DNA of 64,000 nt from Megalobrama amblycephala (GCF_018812025.1 NC_063044.1:47792989-47856988); one strand, 5' to 3'. Counted from the first letter of the stretch, positions 35,355 to 46,935 are shown. The notes: generated by a model from the letters alone, not told the origin. Numbers and translations are program-made.

Positions 35355-36146
35355 GGGGCCACATTCACAAAACATCTTAAGGCTAAAAGTAGCTCCTAAC
35401 TTGCTGATTTAGGAGAAACTCTTAAAATGTATGGGCATGTCAGTCCGAATTTTAGGACTCCTAAATTTTTGTTCTAAGAGTATTTCACAAAGCATTTTAG
35501 CACAAAAACTAGCTCCTAAATCGGTGAAACCTTAGGAGTAGACAAGAGGACTCCTAAGTCACTAAGACCAAATCACAAACAATCATAATCAACCAAAAGA
35601 CACTGTACAGTATCAATAGAGCCTTAGGTGCTGAACCTTTTCTTCATAAATGCAATACATATTTGGATTTATAGATTTGAATCTACGATAAGATGGCAAA
35701 AATAAATCTTTAATAAATAAATAAATAATGTCCGATTACCTGTGGCGGTTGTTTTCACAAGTTCACACTTACAAATGAAAAAATATAATAAGGGTATTTG
35801 GTGTGCTGTCCAAGGGGATCAAAGACTCCAAGCTTGGAATTTAGCCTAAACCCAGAGTTCCGAGAGTGAGGAACAGGGTGGTGGAGGGATGTAGAAAACT
35901 GTCGAGGTAACTATAGGTGAGTCGCCTGTCATCTGTGTATATATACCTCAACTCTAACTGATTAGATGGACTGTTTGAATCCGCTTATCCCAAACTTTGT
36001 TTATAAAACATAATTTGTCGCTTGAATTCTGCAATCTCTCAAGCAGCTTTGTGAATAGGTTTTAAGAGAAAACTCTTAGCTAAGAACTTTTATTGCTATT
36101 TAAGAGAACTTAGTGGTAAGATAAAATGTTTTGTGAATACAGCCCC
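35355..36146. mobile_element. 792-bp Harbinger-like element
   Basis: Starts GGGGCCACATTCACAAAAC and ends GTTTTGTGAATACAGCCCC, inverted. Subterminal CTCCTAA and CTTAGGAGT motifs recur. The empty-site counterpart at about 45487-45505 (AAATCAACCAGAACTGGACC) confirms that it is an insertion in the left arm. GGGGC ends suit the Harbinger group; the duplication is not clear. Confidence 0.65.
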
Positions 36147-37654
36147 AGAACTGGACCTTATCTGAGCCACAAAATCGTTATATATTATTTATAGAATCAT
36201 CTTAGCATTAACAAGCCTCTTAACAAACAGAATCACTGAAGGAAAGACTTTATTTCTGTTATCCATGTACAGAAGTTCAACGCTCATGTTTGTTTCATTT
36301 GAAGTCACCATAATGGTGATCAGTGTTTCGATTAGTTGGGCTTATAACTCTTAGAATATGTTTGTTTTCTCTGGCTGCTGTGACAGTGTGTTTGTCAAAC
36401 ACATTTGCAGTATCAAAGAAAGTTTAAATAAGATCAGATGATGATTTTTAGCTATTGATGGTTTTATAATCATCGTGAAATAACAGTAAACTACAATAAC
36501 AAACGGATATGAGCAATCAGCATATGAATCTCAACAATGGTGAAAACAAAATATTCAGACAATCAGATCAACTCTGGACATCACAAAAAGCTACTAAAAG
36601 ACAGAACAAAAACCACAGCAAAAAATAAAAACAAATAGTTGGAATTAAAGAAAATAATAGGACAATTTAGCTGAATAATTTATTCATGTTGTGATGCATG
36701 CTGGGAGTTTTGTACTATTGTTCCCAGCATGCATTGCAGCATGACACTTTTCGATTTTCACCTTTGTTGAGATTCATGTGCTGTCAGTTCATGTGCTGGC
36801 GGTCGGTTTTGTTCGGTTGCGAGATCTCAATCGGTTTTATTTTGCTATGAGATTTCAATGATGATCACTTTTGTTCCTTTAGGAGATCTCAATAGCAGTC
36901 AGTTTCTTTCCTTTACAAGATCTCAATGATGGTCGGTTTTGTTCCTTTACGAGATTTTAGTGGCAGTCGGATTTGTTCGGTTACGAGATTTCAATGACTG
37001 TCAGTTTTCAATGGCGGCTGGATTTCTTCTGTTATGAGATTTCAAAGACAGTCAGTTTTGTTTCATTACAAGATCTAAATGATAGTCAGTTTTGTTCCTT
37101 TATGAGATTTCAATGACAGTCAGTTTTGTTCCTTTTCGAGATTTCAGTGAAGGCCTGTTTTGTTCCATTATGACATTTTATGATGGTCGATTTTCAGTGT
37201 CAGTTGGTTTAATTTTGTTACAATATTTCAATGACAGTTCATTTACGGTTCATTTTCATTACGAGATTTAGTTGGTTTTGTTCAGTTACGAGATCTCAAT
37301 GACAGTCAGTTTGGTTCCGTTATGAGATTTCAATGACGGTTGAATCAAACTGTCAGTTTTGTTTAATTACGAGATTTCAATGGTGATCAGTTCTCAATGA
37401 CAGTCAGTTTGGTTCCGTTATGAGATTTCAATGACGGTTGAATCAAACTGTCAGTTTTGTTTAATTACGAGATTTCAATGGTGATCAGTTTTGTTCAGTT
37501 ACGAGATTTCAGCGACGGTTGGATTTGTTCCTTTACGAGATTTCAATGACAGTCAGTTTTCATTGTCAGTCAGTCAAATTTTCATTTGTTCATTTACAAG
37601 ATCTCAATACGGTATGTTTTGTTCCGTTACGAGACTTCAATGACGGTTGGTTTG

Positions 37655-38023
37655 GTCCCACTTTATATTAAGTGGCCTTAACTACTATGTACTTAAATCA
37701 AAAAATAAGTACAATGTACTTATTGGGTTCATATTGAATTGCAAAACAAATTTGCAGCTATTGAGGTGGAGTATGGGTAAGGTTAGGGAAAGCTTTGGTG
37801 GTATGGGTAGGTTTAAGGGTAGGGGTAAGGTGTAAGGGATGGGTCAACAGTGTAATTATAAATGTAAATACAGAAATTAATTACAGATGTAATTACATGC
37901 AGGTGTTTTTAAAATATAAGTACAATGTAAAAACATGTATGTACACAATAAGTGCATTGTATCAAATGAGCAATTTAAATGTAAGTACATAGTAGTTAAG
38001 GCCACTTAATATAAAGTGGGTCC
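37655..38023. mobile_element. 369-bp TIR element, copy 2, inserted in the minisatellite
   Basis: Inverted relative to the copy at 8641 and exactly the same length. Flanks GTTGGTTTG (37646-37654) and GTTGGTTTT (38024-38032) match at 8 of 9 positions. Because the target is itself a tandem repeat, this duplication is weaker evidence than at copy 1. Confidence 0.85.
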
Positions 38024-38635
38024 GTTGGTTTTTGCTACTGTAGGTTAATGAGATTTCAACTTCAGCAACGTTCTGTTTTGTTCTATTATGAGATTTCAAT
38101 ATGATGGTCAGTTTTGTTCCTTTATGAGATTTCAATGACGCTCGGTTTGAAACGGTTCAATGGTTTACATTATGAGATCTCAACAATGGTTGTTTTTTTC
38201 TCATTACAAGTTTTTAAAGATGGTCAGTTTTGAGAAAGGATCCTCGTCCACATTGGCGTTTCCACAGCGTTTCAGAAACAATCTCCATCTATACCACACT
38301 GGGCATGCGCGTACAAGTGTAAACAGTTGCCTCTTATGTATGTAGGCAGCTGCAGTATTTTTTTTACTAGATTTCAAAGACAGTCGGTTTTGTTTCATTA
38401 CAAGATTTCAATGATGGTCGGTTTTATTCGGTTACACCATTTAAATGTTGTCTGTTTTATTCGGTTATGAGATTTCAGTGATGGATGGTTTTGTTCAGTT
38501 ACAAGATATCAATGCGGTATGTTTCTTTTATGAAATTTTAATGACAGTTGGTTTTGTTCCATTAAGAGATTTCAATGATGGTCGGTTTTGTTCTGACCGA
38601 GATCCCGTAGAACATCACATCGTTCTGATGTTTTA

Positions 38636-38665
38636 TTCCATTCCATTCCATTCCATTTTATTCCA
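38636..38665. repeat. short (ATTCC)n tract
   Basis: About five ATTCC units inside the minisatellite array. Confidence 0.85.
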
Positions 38666-39291
38666 TTGTAATATTTCAATGACAGTCAGTTTTGTTTTGT
38701 TACGAGAGTTCAATGATGGTCGGTTTTGTTTCTTTACTAGATCTCAATGACAGTCAGTTTTGTTCCTTTACAAGATCTCAGTTGTTGACAGATAGTTTTG
38801 TTCTTTTATGAGATTTTAATGATGGTTGGTTTTATTCCTTTACGAGATTTCATAGACAGTCGTTTTGCTTCCATTACGAAATTTCAATGATGGCCATCTT
38901 TTTTTCATTATAAGATTTTAATGACAGGCAATTTTATTTCTTTGTGAGATTTCAAAGACAGTCGGTTATGTTCTGTTGAGAAATTTCAATGAAGATCAGT
39001 TTTGAGATTTCATTGACAGTTGGTTTTATTATGTGATAAGATCTCAATAATGGATGTTTTTATCTTTACAAAATCTCAAAATCTCTTTTTTTTTATTACA
39101 AGATCTCAATGATGGCCAGTTTTGTTTGGTTACAAGATCTTAATGTGGGTCAGTTATGTTCGATTACGAGATGTTGTCAGTTTTTTTTAGCATGCCCACC
39201 TCCCATCCTGGAAATCCACGTTTGAGTCCATTCAGAGCTCGGCGGTTAGGACCGGGTGAGGTTATGGGAGTAAAGTTTAAGGGGGTGAGTG

Positions 39292-39445
39292 TATTTAAAA
39301 CCAGCTAGTAGAGAGCTGTATGGGTAAACCTCAGTCCCTGACCTCAAGAGGTACACTAGCAAAGGATGTTAGAGACTGTGGTCTTTAGCCTCCTTGTTAG
39401 TGTGCCGGTGACCTGGGTTCAAGTCCCACTCGGAGGGGGTGTGAG
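39292..39445 (+). repeat. tRNA-like repeat, copy A
   Basis: Contains AACCAGCTAGTAGAGAGC, CCTTGTTAGTGTGCCGGTG and the B-box-like GGGTTCAAGTCCCACT. The same order of phrases appears at 40480-40590. Likely tRNA-derived SINE-type sequence, not a working tRNA gene. Confidence 0.5.
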
Positions 39446-39470
39446 TAGAACCCAGAGGGTTTATACTTAT

Positions 39471-39994
39471 TAGCGATGGGTCGTTCGCGAACGAGCCGGC
39501 TCTAAGAGCCGGCTCTTTTACATGAACGTCGGGAGCCAGCTCACATATCTGAAGAGCCGACTCTATTTTTAAAAATAAAGCCTATAGAAATTCAATCATT
39601 ATGTAATGAATGATTTTAATTTTATTTAAAACAATAGACTAATAATTCAAAGAACACAAAAAAAATATATATATTATATAAGCCTAGGCGCACACACTAG
39701 TGATGGGCATTCCGGCTCTTTTGTGAGCCGGCTCGTTTGAAGAGCCGGCTCGTTTCGTGAGCCGGCTCTTTAAATAATAAACTATGATTTTGACTATGAT
39801 AGGTGTGAAAACAGTTCTAATTGAATTATTAAATGAAATCAAACTCGCAATGTCTCACAATTTCACAAATTGTTTTCACACCTATCATAGTCCAAGTCAT
39901 AGTTAAAACATTTATTATTTAAAGAGCCGGCTCTTTTCAGTGAGCTGAGTCAAATGAGCCGGCTCACAAAAAAGAGCCGGAATGCCCATCACTA
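39471..39994. mobile_element. chimeric hAT-type element with perfect 8-bp duplication
   Basis: ATACTTAT lies directly on both sides (39463-39470 and 39995-40002). The outer left end is TAGCGATGGGTCGTTCGC, while the right end AGCCGGAATGCCCATCACTA pairs perfectly with an inner left end at 39698 (TAGTGATGGGCATTCCGGCT). The inner 297 bp are a long palindrome with AGAGCCGGCTC motifs. So the element has two possible left ends and one right end, but only the outer left end matches the duplication. Confidence 0.8.
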
Positions 39995-40479
39995 ATACTT
40001 ATAACAGAGCAAATGTTAATCTCTCAAAAATATTTCTTAAAAATATTTTTGTAAAATGTGTTGTGAAAATTAAATGTGAATATATATCTCCATGAAATTT
40101 TGTTCAGATACCAAATATTTTGACAAACAAATACATATACACTTCTGGTGATGCAAGGATTAGTGTTTTATTATTATTATTAGGGGTCAAGCCCCAAAGA
40201 AAGCTCATGTTTATGCTCATAACTTATGACGTGTAAGTCAGTCAATTAGTTCAATTGTTTCAAAGCTTTGAAAAGCTGTGTTTCTCCCATCACAAGTGTA
40301 ATGTATAAAAAACTTTGTTTTAACCAACATATGTAAGTCCTATCAACAATTCACCCTTTGCTGGGAGTTGGATTGACAAGTGATCTGACCATCATAATGC
40401 TCAATGTGGTGTTTTGTCTGACAAATTAACCAAACTGTAGAGTTAGTAGATTGATGTTGGTGGACTTGTAACTAAAACC

Positions 40480-40590
40480 AGCTAGTGAGAGTGCAGGTAA
40501 ACTTGAGCTAAAAACTGTGTTCTTTGGTGTTCTTGTTAGTAGGCCTGCCTCCCATGTCAGCAACCCGGGTTCGAGTCCCGCTTAGAGCAG
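40480..40590 (+). repeat. tRNA-like repeat, copy B
   Basis: Contains TTGTTAGTAGGCCTGCCTCC and the B-box-like GGGTTCGAGTCCCGCT. Related to copy A at 39292. No good cloverleaf seen. Confidence 0.5.
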
Positions 40591-40816
40591 TTCAGTCTGC
40601 ACAAGTTACAAACATACATTTAAAACATGGTGTGTATTGAAATCTTTCTGTGGTTAGAAATATTTTGTAACAATATACACTTCTGTTCAAAACTTTGGGG
40701 TCATTTTTTTCTTTCTTTTTTGAAAGCAAAATTAATCATTTTATTCATTAAGGACGTCTTAAACTGATAACAAGATAACAACAAACTTGTGGAGTGGAAA
40801 AAAATAAAGAAAACTT

Positions 40817-41122
40817 ATCTCGTTATTTCGACATAACTTGTTATTTCGAGATATTAAGTCGTTGTTTCAACATAATATCTTGTTATTTTGACATAATAAC
40901 TCGTTATTTTGACAATATCTCGTTATTTCAACATATTAAGTCATTTTTTTCGGCATAATATCTCGTTATTTCGACATAAGTCGTTATTTCAACATTAACT
41001 CGTTATTTCAACATACTAAATAGTTATTTCGACATAACACGTTATTTCAACATAATATCTCATTTTGACATAAGTCATTATTTCGACATATTAAGTCCTA
41101 ATTTCGACATAACTCTTTATTA
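40817..41122. repeat. minisatellite of TCGTTATTTCGACATAA units
   Basis: About fifteen degenerate units of about 17-24 bp with core CGTTATTTCGACATAA, sometimes separated by TATCT or ATTAAGT. Inside the 12.1-kb composite. Confidence 0.85.
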
Positions 41123-41156
41123 TATAGTTTAATAAAAGACATATAAAATGTAATGT

Positions 41157-42131
41157 TTTCAGTGGTGCAGCAGTAATGAGTTAGCTTGCAGTCCTGGTTT
41201 TTACCGCAATCACCACGGGTTCGAATCCCCCTTTTGCCATGCTCGCTCTTCTCTATTTTCCCATCACATATCACAACAGAAAGGCATTTATTTTCAATAA
41301 AAATGAAAATAATGTTCTAAAAGTGGAAATAAACTGCTGAGTTTTAATAATATTAAAAGTATTTATTTGGTAGGGTTAGGGGAAGGTGTTGGGTGGGTTT
41401 TTATTCTCCCAATAAGGCAGCATCCATTTCATAATTTTAGTAAATATAATCATTTACAGTGCAAATAGCTATAGATGCTATTTACACTAAGGGAGAATAG
41501 TGATACATTCTATTTACAGTAAGTGACTATAGCAAGCATTTTCTCTTTCGATATTAGCCATTGTAGTTATGCTGACCTGCTGTTACAAGTTGCTGCTCCA
41601 AAATCCCAGAGGTTTATCATAGGAATTTGAATTCATGCCAAATATGATCATTTACAGTGCAAATAGCTGTAGATGCTATTTACACTAAATGAAAATAGCA
41701 ATACATTCTATTTACACTAAGTGACAATAACAGCATTTCCTTAACAATATGCTATTTACACAAGATGCTATACATTGTATTGGCAGATACTATTTGCACC
41801 TCAGTATTTTTGTACATTAACAGGATGCAATAATATCATGTGTAAATATGTAAATGATTATATTTATTAAAATAATTAAATGGATGCTGCCTTATTGCGA
41901 GAATAAAAACCCACCCAGCACCTTCCCCTAACACTACCCAATAAATACTTCTAATATTATTAAACACTCGTTAGGCAGTTTACTTCCACTTCAAAAACAT
42001 CATTTTCATTTTATTGAAAATGTATTTGATCGGAAAATAGACAAGAGCGAGCTAGGCAAAAAGCGGATTCGAACCCGCGGTAAAAGCCAGGATTGCGAGC
42101 ATGCTTGTTACTGCCACTGAAAACATTGAAT
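41157..42131. repeat. ~1-kb inverted repeat with tRNA-like outer ends
   Basis: Left arm 41157-41475 and right arm 41850-42131 are inverted. Shared phrases include ACGGGTTCGAATCCCCCTTT and its counterpart, GGGTGGGTTTTTATTCTC and GGCAGCATCCATTT. Each outer end has a B-box-like motif, so the arms look like two tRNA-derived units tail to tail. The centre has two direct copies of TTTACAGTGCAAATAGCT followed by GATGCTATTTACACTAA. A diverged third arm is at 42560-42745. Confidence 0.75.
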
Positions 42132-42237
42132 TCTGTGTGTCTTTTTGTAATCTTAAGTGTTGGCAGAGCTAGTGTAAATAGCATTTGCCAAAAAGGGATG
42201 CTATTTGCACTTAGTGTAAATAGACATTCCATTAAAG

Positions 42238-42431
42238 CAGTGGTCTGAAACTCAATTCCTGGAGGGCCACAGCTCTGCACAGTTTTGCTCCAAACCTAAT
42301 CAAACACACCTGATCCAGCTAATCAAGGTCTTCAGGATTACTAGAAACTTCCAAACAGGTGTGAGTTGGAGCTGGTTGGAGCTAAACTGTGCAGAGCTGT
42401 GGCCCTTCAGGAATTGAGTTTGAGACCACTG
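42238..42431. mobile_element. 194-bp hAT-type MITE with perfect 8-bp duplication
   Basis: CATTAAAG on both sides (42230-42237 and 42432-42439). Ends CAGTGGTCTGAAACTCAATT and GAGTTTGAGACCACTG are inverted; internal GGAGGGCCACAG and CTGTGGCCC also pair. Close relative of 44513-44698. Confidence 0.88.
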
Positions 42432-42559
42432 CATTAAAGGCTTGTGAAATGTTAACAAATAAACCAAATCTTATCTATAAACTATGAAGCTGACTGAAAG
42501 AACAATACTGGCAATTAGCCCAAAACTATATAGCTATGTAATTGCTAAATAAGTTAATT

Positions 42560-42745
42560 ATTTTTAGAACTTTTAGAACATTATTTTATTGAAAATAAAT
42601 GCCTTTCTGATGTGATATGTGATGGGAAAATAGAGAAGAGCAAGTTTGGCAAAAGGCTGATTTGAACCCGTGGCAATCATGACAAAAGGCAGGATTGCGA
42701 GCCAACTCACTACTACTGCACCACTGAAGACATTAAATTTCACAA
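42560..42745 (-). repeat. third, diverged copy of the tRNA-like arm
   Basis: Same orientation and content as the right arm ending at 42131: TTTATTGAAAATAAATGCC, GGGAAAATAGAGAAGAGC, then the B-box complement GATTTGAACCCGTGGC and CAGGATTGCGAGCCAAC. Confidence 0.6.
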
Positions 42746-43021
42746 GTTACGCAGGAGATAAACACATAACACACATTCAAAACAACATCAAGATCGGACA
42801 GGGAGTAAAGGGAGTGAGTCCATAATAAAGGGAGTGCTGATGATGAAGACCAGGTGCAGGTGATGTGTGCTGATGGGGAGATGACGAAGGAAGTGAGTGC
42901 AGGTGTGGAAACAGGAGGATCATGGGAAATGGAGTTCAGGAGAGGAGGGAACTGTGACAGTAAGTTGTAAGAACTAAATAAAGTACTATATCATTTGTGA
43001 TGTGAAACTAACTACCTGCAT

Positions 43022-43250
43022 GGTATGTGATGTAATGTACGGATTATTTTTGCCCCAGGTTTACACCCCTTATTTTCTGGGGTTTATTTTAACCCTTTAT
43101 TCAGTACAGTTTATGATGACTGTATTGGGGTGTTGGGCGGTATGTGATGTGCAGAACTATTTTACACCAGGGTTACACCCCTTATATTCTGGGGTTTATG
43201 TTAACCCTTATACAGTACAGCTTATTGCGACTGTACTGGGGCGTTAGGAC
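43022..43250. repeat. tandem duplication of a ~115-bp unit
   Basis: Two successive copies share TATGTGATGT, TTACACCCCTTAT, TCTGGGGTTTAT, TTAACCCTT and GACTGTA-TGGGG. The following 43250-43470 is open for about 70 codons but has no recognisable domain. Confidence 0.75.
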
Positions 43251-43470
43251 CCACTCGGGCCACAGGTTGATCAGATCCGCTGGCCTCTCTAACACCTCTT
43301 CTCGCAGCTACCCAGTTGATTGTCCTCCATTTGTTTTTCTTCTCAAGTCACGTTTGATCTCGCAGGTCTCCATAAGATCTCATGTCACTGTGAAATTGTT
43401 CCTGAATCAACAGGTGTGTGGTCTCGCAGTCCGGTTGAATCATCTAGTGTGTGCGTTCAGAGGATTATAA

Positions 43471-44512
43471 TGCTAAAAATCGGTTGAAACCAAGTGAAAA
43501 CACTCTGTGTAAGATTAGACCACTAGATTACCTCTTCATCAAGTTGTTAACATCACCTGAAAACATTTTCCCTTGCTATTTTTGCCACAGCTAACACAAT
43601 TTCAGCAGCAAGAGAACAACTAACACTAAAGGTACGTTTACATGACAGTGATGTTCTAAAAACTAAAAAAATGTTTCTTTGTACTGATGACACTGTTATC
43701 AAAACTATCCCCATTCACAAAGATCCGTGCAAATGACTAAAAGTGAAGTTATTAAACGTAATTTCGGGAGGAGTATGCCCATCTAATCTTCCATTTAATA
43801 CCAATGTATAAAACCAGTGTCTTACCTCTTCCTGTTGTTAGTTCTTTCGGCATCCCTCCTCTTCCCCTTCTCATCCTTTTTATACAATTCTGCCTGTTGT
43901 AGAGGGGCAATCGGAGCTCGAGTAGAATATCCTCTCAGAGCCACATCTGTTTACCACTTACGCTTATTATTATATATTACGCAAGATTATATGGGCACAC
44001 AAACTCGTGAAACACTGTATTACGCATGCCAGACAAGTAGTTTTTTAACAGAGCATTCACCTCCTGCATGCCTATCCACTTTATTTTGTACAGTTTACTG
44101 CACTTCCACTCTGAAGTCTTGTACATTCACAGTAAACACCTTATTTTTGCATTGAAAAATAAGATGGATAGACTAAACACATAATACGCATGTACATGCC
44201 ATCATCATTTTCGCAGATTCACATTTTTGCTGTTTACAAAGAGCCCATTAATCAAGAGTCAAACTGTACAACTAAAGCAAACATTGATCATAATGATGGT
44301 AAGTTCAAACTAAACATTTTCAACCAAACATCATCATCTAACTCTGTTAATTCTTACAGGTCTGGAATGGTATGATGGTGAGTAATTAATGTCAGTATTT
44401 TCATTTTTGGGTGAACCCTTTAACTAAATATATAAAACATATACAGTGTTGAAATTCACAAAATATAAAAGGTAAAATTACTTATAAATTGCTGTGTACG
44501 TACTGCTTATAT
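43471..44512. other. unassigned sequence within the composite, no gene seen
   Basis: Contains a short stretch of repeat-like text (GTACGTTTACATGACAGTGA near 43632) and a MITE-end fragment near 44375-44420 (TTCATTTTTGGGTGAACCC). The 112-codon frame at 43817 has no recognisable domain or splice support. Confidence 0.4.
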
Positions 44513-44698
44513 CAGTGTTCTCATACTCAATTCCTGGAGAGCCACAGCTCTGCACTGTTTTGTTCCAAACCTAATCAAACACACCTGATCCAGCTAATCA
44601 AGGTCTTCAGGATTACTAGAAACTTCCAAGCAGGTGTGAGTTGGAGCTGGTTGGAGCTAAACTCTGCAGGGCTGTGGCCCTCCAGGAACTGAGTTTGA
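44513..44698. mobile_element. hAT-type MITE, relative of 42238, right end decayed
   Basis: Begins CAGTGTTCTCATACTCAATT. Most of its length matches the 42238 element, for example ACACCTGATCCAGCTAATCA. The right terminus after GAGTTTGAG has diverged, so the duplication is not visible. Confidence 0.75.
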
Positions 44699-44938
44699 GG
44701 CTTGCTTGAGGCAAAATTACCATCTAAACCTCTGTTAATTCTCAGTAAGAACTTCTGTAGATATCTGACAGAAATAAAGTCAGTCTTGTTAGTAATTAAC
44801 GTCTTCTTTTATCTTGAGTTGATTTAATCTAAAGTTGTGGCTCAAGTCAGTTGTAATGTCTTCAATCATTAGTTCCATTAATGGTAAACGTTTGGCACCC
44901 TATACTGCCATGGATTTCACAGTTTTTTTCCCTTTTTT

Positions 44939-44976
44939 GGGGTGGGTGGGGGTGGGTGGGGGGGGGGGGGGGGGGG
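44939..44976 (+). repeat. G-rich run with quadruplex potential
   Basis: GGGG-T-GGG-T-GGGGG-T-GGG-T followed by about 17 G. Four or more runs of at least three G separated by one base satisfy the G-quadruplex pattern on the plus strand. Confidence 0.85.
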
Positions 44977-46396
44977 TTATTCCAACCAAAATTCAACATC
45001 TGCTTAAAGTTGGACAATGACATAAAACAAATATTGGGTTAAGATGTCCAATCTTAAATCCAGATGTCTGATCGATGTTGGAGTCTACATCCTGTGCCTG
45101 CTGGATAAAGGTGGAGATGGAGTGATGCTGAAAGAATATTCTCACTGGAGTGATGTAAGCAGTTATGATTGACAGGTGATGAACATGCACAACCCAACTT
45201 CTGTTTACAGCTAAATTTGTTAAAATGTTGTGATCATGTTTTGATTTACAGTTATTAAAGAAAGCTTTCTGAGAGAATCTCTTTATATTTGTTGTAAGAG
45301 TGTCTGTTGTTGAGTGTGTGTAATAGTGTTTGAGCAGCTGCAGTATCTGTCAATGTATCCCAAGATAGCAACTTTATGCTGCTGGCCCATGTGGCGTGGA
45401 ATGATGGCACTTGGGCCACTCTAGTTTGCCAGATCTGGGCCACAAGCAGGCCATAGCAATGCCACATATCAGCCAAGAGCAAATAAATCAACCAGAACTG
45501 GACCTTATCTGAGCCACAAAACCATTATATATTATTTATAGAATCATCTCAGCATTAACAAGCCTGTTAACAAGCAGAATCACTTAAGGAAAGAAGAAAA
45601 TGGAAAAAGAGACAAACAGAAACACAAGAGCAACAACTGACTTCAGCCACAGCCTTAGATGAAATGAACTTAAGATAAAAGAATACATTAAATCTCTCAA
45701 GATCTGATTAAACAACTCCACAAACAGCATTACCAGCTTAACTTATTACTAATCACAGACTTTATTTATGTTAGAAATATACAGAAGTTCTTATTGAGAA
45801 TGAACAAGGGTTTAAATGTATATTTATTTTGTTTTTTTTGTTTTTGTTGTTTGTTTTTGTTTTTATTTAAAGTCACCATAATGGTGATTAGTGCTTCCAT
45901 TAGTTGGGGTCTTAACTCTTATTATAAGTTTGTCTTCTCTGCTTTTTGTACCAGTGTGTTTGTCAAATACATTTTCAGTAGCAAAGAAAGACAAAGTAAG
46001 ATCAGATGATGATAGTTGGCTGAGTGGACTAATCCAACTAATGGAAACACCAATTACCATTATGGTGACTTCAAATGAAACAAACATGAGCATTAAACTT
46101 CTGTTAATTCTCAATAAGAACTAGATGAATGACAGAAATAAAGTCAATCTGGTAAGTAATATGTGAAGCTGTAATGCTGATTGTGGAGTTGTTTAATCCT
46201 CCTCTGCTGAGATCTGGATAGATTTAATGTCTTTTATTTTTAATCTTATTTTAATATTTGGTTGATTGCACATTCCCAAATTTCTATATATCCCAATTAT
46301 TGTTAATATGTAATCCATAATTTCCAGGAGCTCATTGCCTCTACCTTCAATTAAACCTGCTAACAGTGACTGTAAATTCAATTGCCTAAATGATTA

Positions 46397-46765
46397 CAAT
46401 AGCCACGTTTCCACTGCTGGGCCAAAGGCGGCCGTGCTAGTGCGTGCCAGGGCCAGTCGCGTTTCCACTGTCACTTCCGGGGCTTGATCGTGCCTCTTCG
46501 GTGCTTCCTCGGTGACAAAGGCACGGGTTTTTCAGCCCGCCGAAAACCTTGGTCCAAAGCGGGCCAGCTGGGGCTTGAGGCGCGGTCGAGGTGAAAGGCG
46601 GAGCTAATCGTAGTCAGGTGATGGTCTACACGCTGAAATGGGTTGGGTTGTGTGGAAACGCAATTTGATTTTGGCCTCGGTGCCTAAGGTCTGTGGCCAT
46701 AGGCTCAGCCCAGCATGCTGTTAGCCCTGGCTCGCACTGGCCCAACAGTGGAAAAGCGGCTATTG
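46397..46765. mobile_element. 369-bp CpG-rich MITE with TTA duplication
   Basis: TTA at 46394-46396 and 46766-46768. Ends CAATAGCCACGTTTCCACTG and CAGTGGAAAAGCGGCTATTG are inverted. Strongly CpG-rich inside (GGCGCGGTCGAGG). TTA duplications fit the Harbinger group. Similar terminus to 11994. Despite the equal length it is unrelated to the 369-bp elements at 8641 and 37655. Confidence 0.7.
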
Positions 46766-46814
46766 TTAGCTAACTGCATGATTATATGTACATTTCTGAA
46801 ACCACATACACTGG

Positions 46815-46935
46815 ACAGTCACCTCCGATGCCAGATTCTCTAAATTGTAATGTTGACATGCATTCTCTGTAAAGCTGCTTTGAAACGATATCGTGAAAAG
46901 CGCTATACAAATAAATGTGAATTGAACTGAAATTG
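46815..46935 (+). repeat. LINE/SINE 3'-tail fragment
   Basis: GTAAAGCTGCTTTGAAACGA, GCGCTATACAAATAAATG and then a short run of GAATTGAACTGAAATTGAA. This conserved tail with a microsatellite end is common to fish L2-type LINEs and their SINEs. Confidence 0.6.

Larger units (their letters stand above)
36778..39190. repeat. 34-bp minisatellite array, about 2 kb excluding insertions
   Basis: Dozens of diverged 34-bp monomers of the pattern GAGATTTCAATGATGGTCGG then TTTTGTTCCTTTAC. Interrupted by the 369-bp element at 37655, by a non-array segment at about 38230-38365 and by (ATTCC)n at 38636-38665. Monomers vary in TGGTCGG/CAGTCAG and in TTCCTTTAC/TTCGGTTAC. A 101-codon frame at 38445 is produced by the repeat. 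It lies inside the 12.1-kb composite. Confidence 0.9.

Noticed and set aside
38445..38750. 101-codon ORF
   Set aside because: Made of 34-bp minisatellite monomers; repeated translated phrases only.
36778..39190. CRISPR-like array
   Set aside because: Monomers are directly adjacent and diverged, without unique spacers, in a vertebrate genome; this is a minisatellite.
40480..42090. Functional tRNA genes
   Set aside because: B-box-like motifs are clear, but acceptor and anticodon stems do not form convincingly and the sequences recur as repeats.
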